From: Chelonoidis abingdonii
Taxonomy: Eukaryota > Chordata > Testudines > Testudinidae
Assembly (NCBI RefSeq): GCF_003597395.2
Contig: NC_133773.1
Span: forward strand, 126,317,454 to 126,381,453
Reading direction: 5' to 3'
DNA: 64,000 nucleotides
A program made the position numbers and the translations under genes. The notes under the pieces are model-generated. The model was not told where the DNA came from and searched no databases. It saw only the letters and a list, made by a program, of their open reading frames with translations. Numbering within the stretch: position 1 is the stretch's first letter; every line of letters starts with the position of its first letter. Shown piece after piece: positions 55,821-64,000 of the stretch.

Positions 55821-57535
55821 AGGTGTTTCATCCCATAATGGAGAGCGTAGTGGAGAGTGACTGATGATTACACAATTATTTGCTATTCAGAATTACACTA
55901 CCAGTGTCAGCATTTCGTTACATAAAACTGAAAAAAGCACAAATGTGCAATGCAGCAACTCATGAATATACCTCATGAAAAGCATCTGATAAGCTTAGAG
56001 AAATCCAGGAAACGCAGGCACAGTAACAGATACATGTAAGTGCTGACTAATTCTCCAGGAGTAGTGTCCTCATAGCTCTGCGTGCTAGACTTAACACAAA
56101 GGAAATAGTCATTCAAGGACATTCTCAAAAACATACAGGGTCAAATCCTTACTCAGGCCAAATTTCTTTTGAAGTATTTCCTTGAGTAAGAACTGTGGGT
56201 TTTCATTCACAGTGCTATAATGAGAAAGGGAGCAAATGAAGAGGTCATTCTGTAGGCAATCATTAGGGTTTTTTTTATGATGAGATGCAGTATTTGATTT
56301 TGAACATCTTTCTGACATTTTATTTCAAATAAAGGAATTCTATGCAAGCAGTGGAATATTGAAAATATTATGGTCCTTAGATTGTGTATCATTTTTTTAA
56401 AGTGCACAGAGATAGCAGGAACAGCAGCAATGGAATCATTCTCACGTTAGTTTTAAACTTGACCCAGAGGGAAAGTCCCCTGGACTTGAGTGGTTAGTTC
56501 ATTATCCATGCTCATTTAGGCCCCAATTCAGCAAGGATTTGCAAAACTTCCTTTTTTAAAATCTAAATAAATAACATAAATTCTGGCTTACTCCATCCTA
56601 TTATTAATTGGCTGATTTGTTGCATGTATAGTGGCAGATGATCATAAGCAGAGACCTGAAGGAGAGTGTTCTGCCTTTACAGATGAGGTCAGGGAGAGCA
56701 GGAGTTCAGATTTGGCCCTGTTGGTAAGGCCGGATCTATGAAAGTGGGGAAGTAAAGAAGCGTATCGGAACAGACAGGCACTTTCCCCTGAGGAAAAAAT
56801 GAATCTGCCTGGCCCAGTCACATGTTTTGTCATATAAAACTGTGGCAAATGAAACAGTATATTTTTATGAGACTGAAGATGACCCAATCACACTGTCAAT
56901 TCACTGCCACAGAAACAAACGTTTAAATAAGTAATCCATTCCAGAGACTCTGAGGCCCATCTCAGGGTAAAAACTCTAATCTTGTGCAATGCTGCTGTAA
57001 ATGTCAGGGCTCTAACTTGAATCTTCGTAATGAACAGTATGTTACAGTTTGAGTAGGGGTTTTTCAAAATTGCTTAGTTTTGAAGGACGAGCAGTGATCT
57101 ATCTGGGTCTTTCTGCATTTTTTTTTTTAAGTGATCTGGTCTACTGAAATGAAAACGGAATACATTCTAAATGGAGGTGCTTACATCAGAGTCACATTAC
57201 AAGGAAGATCAGACTACTCATACACATAAAGATTTCCAGAATCAGCCTCTAGGACTGAAGACATTAGCTTTCTCCTTAGCAAATACTAGGAACTGGAAAG
57301 TTTCAGTGTTGCTGTAATGTAGTTTTTAGGGGCCAAATTCCACAGTCTTTACACAGGCAAAACTCATGCTGACTAAGAACTCCAGAATATGGGTCAAGAT
57401 TTTCTTGTAAAATTTAACTGACTTAATTATTATTTAACAACTGTATACATTTTTTTTTAATTGCTGAACTCACCTTACAAAAACACTGAACCTCTCCAGT
57501 TCTCCACAGCTTTCTAGTGGGAAAGCTGATTCTGA
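55821..57535. other. No recognised feature
   Basis: 1.7 kb of AT-rich DNA; open frames at 56109-56407 and 56642-56887 are not recognisable as protein. Confidence 0.45.
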
Positions 57536-57908
57536 GGCCATGTCTACACTATAAAATTATGTCAACGTAACTTACGTCTGCATCCAGCCACTGCGGTTAT
57601 TAAATTGCTTGTGTGTGCGCGCACTTGGCTCCTTGTGTTAGTGATGCACGTCCTCACCAACAGTGCTTGCATTGATTGTATTGTCAGCGTGGGGCGCTGT
57701 GGGATGGCTCTTGAAAGTCAGTAACAGTTGACATAAGCGACACAGTGTCTACACTGACTGATTACATCGACCGTGACTCTATGGCACTTGGGGAATTGGT
57801 GTTACTAAATCAGCATAAAGAAGCACTTATATTGGTGGGATTCAAATTTAAGTGAAGATACTTTCACAGCAAGGTTGACACAACTAACCCTGCAGCGTAG
57901 ACCAGGCC
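57536..57908. mobile_element. Harbinger-type MITE (373 bp)
   Basis: GGCCATGTCTACACTATAAA left, GGCCTGGTCTACGCTGCAGG (reverse complement) right, TGA duplicated exactly (57533-57535, 57909-57911). Contains an alternating purine-pyrimidine run GTGTGTGCGCGCAC (57611-57624). Confidence 0.87.
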
Positions 57909-58059
57909 TGAGTCCTACTTTGAATTCTGAAATTGTCAAGATAGTAGCTTCCCGTTTGATTGCTAATTGTAGTTTTAATATAGTTACATTTTAAAATGAT
58001 TTACTATCCATTGTAATGAGAATATGTTTATAGTACTCTGGAATTTTCCAGGTTTTTCC

Positions 58060-58720
58060 ATCATTTATTTATACAAGTGAAACTATCTTTTATATTTATA
58101 AGCCTGTGTTGCTCTCCTTTGAATTCTTTCCAGTTGATTTATGTTTCTAGTACTGAAGTCTCTAGGACGAAATGAAGCATTTTAGGCATGGCCTTATTAC
58201 GTTTTGTAAAGAGGGACTATCACCCTCAACTCCATTTTGTGCTGCCTCTCAACATGCAGTCTCAGATTACATCTAGTATATCATATTGCAAACTCTTATC
58301 TAATTTGTTATCCACACTCACCCCTTCCATTGAATAACAGTGGTTTGGATTTTCTCCAGATGTATTTTATATTTGTTACTGCTGAACCTTATTTTGTTAT
58401 TTCTGACCTATTTTTCCAAACCTATTTTCCTTTATATGACCTCTTTGTCTTCACTAGCATCAACAACACCTCCCAGTTTGGTATGATCTGCAAATGTTAT
58501 TAGCATGCTCCTTAAGTTTGGTCATTTACATGCTAACATTAAGCAGAATAGTCTTTGCCACTAACTTCTCCATCACATTAACTGGGCTACAGAGAGATCG
58601 GGGATTTCCTTGTTCTTTTAATTCTTTGAATGTTTCTATTTTAATTCCCAGTCTTCCCACATTAGTAGCAACTGAAAAAAATGTCACCTTGGCACTGCTT
58701 TTGTTTACCTACAACAGGGT
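58060..58720 (-). mobile_element. Old CR1 LINE fragment
   Basis: CACCTCCCAGTTTGGTATGATCTGCAAATG-type sequence (58470-58497) is the reverse of the CR1 reverse transcriptase region that includes the FADDTKLG motif (compare CR1 at 37900-37960). GTTACTGCTGAACCTTATTT and the flanks agree. Heavily decayed. Confidence 0.65.
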
Positions 58721-59135
58721 AACTGGGTAAGTGAAGACTGTCTTCACAATAGAAGAGCTTGCAAATTAGAGAGGAAGAGTTAAAAAACATGACAGCTTAT
58801 GCTGTGGCTTCATTAGGAATAAAAGATGTTCTCTTAACTTGAATGAGTTAACTTGGGTAAAATCCTAGTGAAGGCACAGCAGTTTGTAGTTTTCACATGA
58901 ATTATTAGCAGGTTGAGTGAAAGACTATAGACAAGACTCTAGACTGTCTGGTATCAGAGGCCACACAAGACAGTTTACTGCCGTAGGCAAAGCTTCTGTC
59001 TTTTATCCCCCACCTCATACCCTGTTAGAAGTTCACAGCAGACCTTTAGTGCCTCCCACACTGCTGCCACCCCTGAACCTCATTCAGCTACACTGGAGGC
59101 TGACAGGGCAAACCTCAACCTGGCACTGCAGAGGC
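58721..59135. other. No recognised feature
   Basis: Unassigned; a 135-codon plus frame from 58917 runs into the GC-rich repeat and is not supported. Confidence 0.4.
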
Positions 59136-59136
59136 C

Positions 59137-59450
59137 AGGGGTGCTGGAATAGGGGGCACCAGGGGACCATGGCCCTCCCACTTTTTACCAGCCATAAGAG
59201 TGAGCAACTGGGGGAAGGGAGCAGAGGGGAGCGAGAGGGATCTTGGGCGGGGTGGGGTGTGGAGAGGCGGCACAGGAGCAGGGCCTCAGAGAGAAGGGGC
59301 TATGTGAGGGCAGGAACTCAGTAGAGGGGGATGGAATTGGCAGCATGAGGACAAAGCCTTGGGGGGTGGCGTGGTGCAGGGGTGAGGTGGCATGGGGGTG
59401 GCTGCCACTCCTGGGAGAGGCTGTTGGGCCCTGGTGAAAAGACCTTATCA
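59137..59450. mobile_element. GC-rich non-autonomous element, copy 1
   Basis: Starts AGGGGTGCTGGAATAGGGGG, then CCCACTTTTTACCAGCC. Same family and orientation as 63432-63716. The right terminus is not clear. Confidence 0.65.
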
Positions 59451-59462
59451 GATGGAAACAGT

Positions 59463-59644
59463 CATAGAATATCAGGATTGCAAGGGACCTCAGGAGGTCA
59501 TCTAGTCCAACCCCCCTGCTCAAAGCAGGACCAATCCCCAGACAGATTTTTGTTCCAGATCCCTAAATGGCCCCCTCAAGGATTGAACTCACAACCCTGG
59601 GGTTAGCAGGACAATGCTCAAACCACTGAGCTATCCCTTCCCCC
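59463..59644 (-). mobile_element. tRNA-derived SINE with CR1-like tail
   Basis: Reverse-oriented: A box complement (CCACTGAGCTAT) at about 59622-59633, B box complement (GGATTGAACTC) at about 59580-59590; the left end carries GGATTGCAAGGGACCTCAGG. Confidence 0.9.
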
Positions 59645-59709
59645 AGTCCAACAACTCCAGCAGAATGCAACTCCCAGCTTGTAGGGTCTGGTTAATGGGC
59701 ACCTCCACC

Positions 59710-60966
59710 ATCCCTGGCTGACAAATTTTAAACAGTTCCAGGACCTTACCAAGAGGCTCATGGATTCTTTGCAGATTCCCTTTGAGGAGGTTCAAGAATC
59801 AAGAACCACATCATAAGTTGGTTGACATCCTCAGTACAGCTTCATCTGCCTGCATCTCCCTACCTGTTACTGAGCCATGCCTGGACCCTGCAAAGATTAT
59901 CTGGCACTCCCTGGCCTCAATTCTGCCTACTTGCAAGAAAATGGACAAAAAATATTGTGTCCTCTCTGACCACCTCAGCCACCAAAGAGGATTCAGAAAT
60001 TCGTATTCCTCTCCTCTTTGGTGGCTGAGGTGGTTAACGAATGTGGAAGGCAGCACCACACTAAATCTACACGAGGGTAGGCAACCTATGGCACAAGTGC
60101 CGAAGGTAGCACACGAGCTGATTTCCAGTGGCACTCACACTGCCCAGGTCCTGACCACCAGTCTGGGGGGGGGTCTGCATTTTAACTTAATTGTAAATGA
60201 AGCTTCTTAAACATTTTAAAAACCTTATTTATTTTACATACAACAATAGTTTAGTTATATATTATAGACTTATAGAAAGAGACCTTCTAAAAATGTTAAA
60301 ATGTATTACTGGCATGCGAAACCTTAAACCAGAGTGAATAAATGAAGACTTGTCACACCACTTCTGAAAGGTTGCTGACTCACGATCTACAACCTATGAA
60401 AAAAATCATATTTGTCAGTTACTTTACAATTCAGAATAACCAGCTACCAGACATCAATGGCAAAGTACAACCACACAAATTATACCGAGCTGAACTCCTT
60501 TACAGAACATGTACCAGCAGAATACAATGCAATTCCAGGCAATTATTGCAGAAGGCCAACTGCTTGCCAGAACAACTCTGCAGGCTTCTCTTGATACTAC
60601 TGATACTGCCACTCATTAGATTTCTACAGCAGAAGGTATGAGCAGGGCCTCCTGGCTTCAGCTCTCAGAATTTCCAAAGGAGGTCCAGAACATGACTGAA
60701 GACCTGCCTTTTGATGTCACTAAACTGCTTGCTGACAGCACTGGTGAATCTCTGGCATGTTAAAGGGCTCCAGGGCCACTTCATGTTCTCAGGAGATCTA
60801 TACATCTACCCAAAAGAGAAAATTTAGCAGGACTCAGACAGCACAGAGATCCCAGCCTGCCCAATTCTCAAGTTTGCACAGGTCATATGAACCTCAATGC
60901 ATGGGACAGAGGTTCCTGATGAGAAAACCACCCACCTCCCAACCCTTGACACAACCTCCACCTTGA
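59710..60966 (+). pseudogene. DIRS-C gag-like ORF
   Basis: DKF*TVPGPYQEA / FKQFQDLTKRLMDSLQIPFE (about 59728-59790), HHKLVDILSTASSACISLPV, DPAKIIWHSLASILPTCKK (to about 59940), then after the hAT insertion SVTLQFRITSYQTSMAKYNH and TNYTELNSFTEHVPAEYNA (60412-60525) and AQKRKFSR-like text (60800-60850) before SYEPQCMGQRFLMRKPP. This is the same gag as DIRS-A (LEFKDKLPQ region equivalent). Frameshifts split it. Confidence 0.78.
60073..60384. mobile_element. hAT MITE (312 bp) in DIRS-C gag
   Basis: GAGGGTAGGCAACCTATGGC left, AGGTTGCTGACTCACG right (family consensus GGTCGGCAACC). Flanks ATCTACAC (60065-60072) and ATCTACAA (60385-60392): 8-bp duplication with one change. Gag coding resumes after it. 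Confidence 0.9.
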
Positions 60967-60975
60967 AGCACCAAT

Positions 60976-61760
60976 TTGGATGGAGTGATCCAGGTTCTGA
61001 GCTGCCAAAAACTTTCATGCCATCTGCAACGTTTCACCTGCCTTCGTCCCTTCGACAACCACCTTTATCACTTCTGGCAGGCTTGGAAGTCCACCACTAT
61101 GGACATGTGGGTTTTGGAAATCATCTCCATAGGGTACTCCATCCACTTCACTTCTCTTCTACCTGACAACCCCCCTTCCCTGTCCCTCTTCAGAGACTCC
61201 TCCCATGAGAATCTGCTACAACAGGAAATAGACTCTCTTCTACTCCTGAATGCTATAGAACCAGTTCCCATGCAGCACAGAGGGAAAGAGTTTTATTCCA
61301 GGTATTTCCTGGTTCCAAAAAAAGAGTGGCAGTTGGAGACCCCTCCTGTGACACCTTTGTGAAGGCACAAAAATTCAAAGTGGTGGCACTTGCAGCAATA
61401 ATTCCATCACTGGACCAAGGGGACTGATTCACAGCCCTTGACCTTCAGGATGCCTATTTCTATATACCGATCCACCCGTCACACAAAAAAGATTCCTATG
61501 TTTTACTCTCAGGCCCATTTTCAGTACAGGGAGTGCCCTTTTGGCCTGTAATCTGCTCCAAGGATCTCCTCAAAGGTCATGTCAGTAGTAGTGGCACAGC
61601 TCCGCAAAAAAGGAACACTGGTGCTCCCTTACCTAGACAGTTGGCTTCTGAAAGGTCAACTTCATGGGCAACCTGCAAAGCCATAGACCTCTATCTCAAA
61701 TTGGGCCTGCAACTGATCATTCAAAAATCCACCTGGACTCTCTGCAAAAGTCAGAATTCA
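60976..61760 (+). pseudogene. DIRS-C reverse transcriptase
   Basis: MWVLEIISIGYSIHFTSLLP (about 61104-61163), then LSLFRDSSHENLLQQEIDSL and LLLNAIEPVPMQHRGKEFYS, RYFLVPKKEW (to about 61332). Beyond: IQDAY-type LQDAYFYIPIHPSHKK (about 61443-61490) and LPYLDSWLLKGQ (about 61626-61660). The catalytic YLDD reads YLDS, so the second palm aspartate is lost. The frame around the conserved W.PILDLR.LN is shifted. Confidence 0.85.
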
Positions 61761-61779
61761 TAGAAGCTCATCTTGATTC

Positions 61780-62510
61780 AGAAGCAGCAAAAAACCTGCC
61801 TCCCAGTGCACAGATTCATGGCCCTGTCCAACATAATCAACCTAATCCAGATCAGCCCTCAAACCCCAGTGAAGAACTGTCTTCAGCCGTTGGGGCATAT
61901 AGCAGCTAATTCTTTTGTTATGGACCATGCAAGACTGTGAACACAATGACTTCAACAGTGGCTCAGGACTGTTTATTCAGCAAAGGGACACAGTCTAATT
62001 ACACTACTTTCCACACCCACTTTCATGAAGGAATCTCTAAATTGATGGAAATACCCTCACAATGTTTGTGCAGGAGTCCCTTTCACCTGCCCTACCCCAG
62101 CAGTTATCATAACAATGGACCCATCCCTATTAGGATGGGGAGCACATCTGGACACCCACAGGGCCCAGAGCAGGTGGATGCCTCAGGAAATCACTCTGCA
62201 TATCACCCTCCTGTGACTCAGGGAAGTCAAATATGCATGTCTCCAGTTTTTACCAGTAATCAGGGGCAAACACATAAAAGTCACGATGGACAACATGTCA
62301 TGCATGTCCCATATCAACCAGCAAGGAGAGGCAAGATTCCCCACCCTTTGAGCTAAGACTGTCAAACTTTGGAATTGATGCATACACAATCAGATCATCA
62401 TCACAGCAACTTACCTCCCAGGAGTTCAGAATGTGATGGCAGACACACTCAGCAGGCACTTCTCTCGAGACCATGAGTGGGAGATAGACCTCATCATACT
62501 TCATCACTAT
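61780..62510 (+). pseudogene. DIRS-C RNase H
   Basis: TMDPSLLGWGAHLDTHRAQS (about 62110-62170), LREVKYACLQFLPVIRGKHI (about 62215-62274), DNMSCMSHINQQGEARFPTL (62286-62345), ITATYLPGVQNVMADTLSRH (about 62398-62457). These are the DIRS RNase H blocks in order, with three or more in-frame stops. Confidence 0.85.
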
Positions 62511-62699
62511 TCCGGCAATGGGGCACCCAGTTCTGCTCTGGAGGCAGGCTGAACCACTGATCCTTGGGGGATGCCATTCACCTTCAGTGGTCATCAGGTC
62601 TACTGTATGCATTCCCTTCAACTCCTCTAATATCCAAAGTCCTACTAAAAAAATAAAAAAGGACAAAGCCAGAGTTATTCTAAGAGTCCCAACCTGGCC

Positions 62700-63395
62700 T
62701 AGACAAACATAGTTTCCTTACTTGACACAGCTGGCCATTCACTCACCAATCACTCTCCAGGTAGCTCCTCATCTTCTCTCTCAGGAATGTGGGAAGATCC
62801 TTCACCCCAAGATCGGAGTTCTTTGCCTCAAAGCATGGTTGGTCAATGGTTCACGAGATTAGAAATGACCTGTTCAGAGGAAGTAAAAAGAGTGCTATTA
62901 CACAGCAGAAAAGCATGTACGTATTACATTTACTTATAAAAATGGGCAAGATTTGCTTGCTGGTGTGACCTCAAACACATTCCACTGACGCCTTCATTTT
63001 GCTGCAGACATAATGGATTACATTCTAGAACTAAAAAACTTGGGGCTGTTGCTAAGTTTTTAGCGTCCACTTGGAAGCCATCACGCGTTTCCATTCTCCA
63101 AAAGAAGATTATTCTGTATTTGTGCATCCAACAACGATGAGGTTCCTCACGGGGCTCAGATATCTCTTTCCACTAGTCAAACATCGTACTCTGGTTTGGG
63201 ACCTCAATCTGGTTCTTAAACATCTTACAAGATCTCTGTCTGAACCGATGGCTACCTGTTCACTCCTACATTTGTCGATGAAAAAGGTGTTTCTGGTAAC
63301 CATCATGTCCGTTCAACGAGTTGGGGAAATAGGGGCCCTTATGGCACATCCCCCTTTCATAATATTTTTCAAAGACAAGGTCACATTATGACCAC
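62700..63395 (+). pseudogene. DIRS-C tyrosine recombinase, N-terminal and central
   Basis: CSEEVKRVLLHSRKACTYYI (about 62873-62930), DYILELKNLGLLLSF (about 63015), then a 106-codon open frame 63071-63391 with VWDLNLVLKHLTRSLSEPMA, TIMSVQRVGEIGALMAHPPF and FFKDKVTL. The first catalytic arginine position (SARR in DIRS-B) reads SVQRVGE, keeping an Arg. The C-terminus is missing. Confidence 0.8.
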
Positions 63396-63431
63396 ACCCC
63401 AAGTTTTTACCAAAAATATCTTCCAAGTTCA

Positions 63432-63716
63432 GGGGTGCTGGAACAGAGGGTCCAGGAAGCCATGGCATCCCCTACTTTTTACCAGCCCAAAGGGTGAGTG
63501 ATGGGAAGAGGGGGCGGAGAGGAGTGAGTGGCGGGGGTAGGGTCTTGGAGGGAAGAGGTGGTGTGGAAGTGGGGCCTTAGGAGAAGAGGCAGTGCAGGGG
63601 CAGGATCTTGAGGGGAAGGGGCAGCACAAGGGTGGGGCTTTGGGGGGAAGAGGCAGGGGCTCAGGGAAAAGGGGCTGCATGGTGTGTGGGGGTGGGGTCA
63701 CAATTCGGGCACCTGT
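63432..63716. mobile_element. GC-rich non-autonomous element, copy 2
   Basis: AGGGGTGCTGGAACAGAGGG at the start and CCTACTTTTTACCAGCCC; homologous to 59137-59450 in the same orientation. It truncates DIRS-C. Minus-strand Pro/Ser open frames (63429-63788) are compositional. Confidence 0.65.
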
Positions 63717-64000
63717 GCCCATAGCCATGTCCATAGCTTGAGCCAAAGTAATGGTAGCAGAGAGAGCTGACAGTACTATGAATCTCAAATGCCCTGATGG
63801 CGACCAAGTGGTCTTTTTTTGGTACTGAGTCTAAAGAGGTAGATCTCTTCTTGCCGCCTTGCTCCCCTGTCAGTACCAATGGTCTATCAGAGCCCAAAAT
63901 TTTGGGGTCTCTAGGCATAACAGAGCCCTCGGTAGCTGAGGAATCAGCAGCCTCATGGGTACCAGGTCAGAGACCAATGGGAGCCGAAGTGACTGGAGTC
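63717..64000 (-). pseudogene. Probable DIRS gag fragment at window edge
   Basis: The minus strand reads MPRDPKILGSDRPLVLT, EQGGKKRSTSLDSVPKKDHL; the Lys/Ser/Asp-rich style with KKRSTS and KKD matches the N-terminal region of turtle-type DIRS gag (compare 13310-12800). It may continue beyond the window. Moderate support only. Confidence 0.45.

Larger units (their letters stand above)
59646..63426 (+). mobile_element. DIRS-C: DIRS retrotransposon, plus strand
   Basis: gag, reverse transcriptase, RNase H and tyrosine recombinase occur in order on the plus strand. It lacks the gag start (left) and recombinase end (right, where a GC-rich repeat begins at 63432). A hAT element interrupts gag. Orientation is opposite to DIRS-A and DIRS-B. 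Confidence 0.82.

Noticed and set aside
63429..63788. 119-codon Pro/Ser-rich minus frame
   Set aside because: Runs through the GC-rich repeat at 63432-63716; compositional.

Overview
This is vertebrate nuclear DNA, most likely from a turtle (cryptodire). It carries CR1 LINEs, tRNA-derived SINEs with a CR1-like 3' tail (Cry I type), MIR-like SINEs, DIRS tyrosine-recombinase retrotransposons, several hAT families and many PIF/Harbinger miniature elements. That mix is typical of turtle genomes; the species call is inference. No bacterial-style operons, rRNA or CRISPR are present, and no complete host gene was found. The window reads as intergenic or intronic DNA built mainly from nested, decayed transposons. 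The only candidate host exon is at 47337-47539 and I could not name it.

Layout. 890-13612: one minus-strand DIRS element (DIRS-A), shattered by later insertions: a ZMYM-like hAT (about 1380-3960), a short hAT carrying a SINE (4495-5262), a hAT MITE (5424-5786), a KIAA1586-like hAT with a nearly readable transposase (about 6899-10300), another hAT MITE (11071-11352) and a solo LTR (12235-12592). 14604-16282: a Harbinger copy with transposase remnants. 16358-21276: a Harbinger MITE split by a Ty3/Gypsy element with both LTRs (16447-21120), itself hit by a SINE. 21357-30350: more Harbinger and hAT MITEs, one (27698-27991) CpG-rich and hairpin-rich. 30802-31572: solo LTR. 34669-34812: a 144-bp near-perfect palindrome. 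37140-41040: CR1 LINE split by a 1.6-kb insert with a GT-rich minisatellite. 45631-46397: ERV LTR with polypurine tract and an internal Tc1/mariner-type MITE. 50465-55820: DIRS-B, internally deleted, its terminal repeat hit by a 1.4-kb solo LTR that itself carries a Harbinger MITE. 59646-63426: plus-strand DIRS-C. 63717-64000: probable DIRS gag fragment.

No element recognised looks competent: every transposase, reverse transcriptase and recombinase has stops, frameshifts, deletions or lost catalytic residues. The strongest biological signals are the order of insertions, which can be read from target-site duplications and reading-frame continuity, the swarm of Harbinger-type elements sharing a GTCTACACT terminal core, and several strong inverted repeats. 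Stretches between named elements, where nothing could be recognised, are listed as such. All family names come from recognising motifs and remembered family sequences, not from a search.
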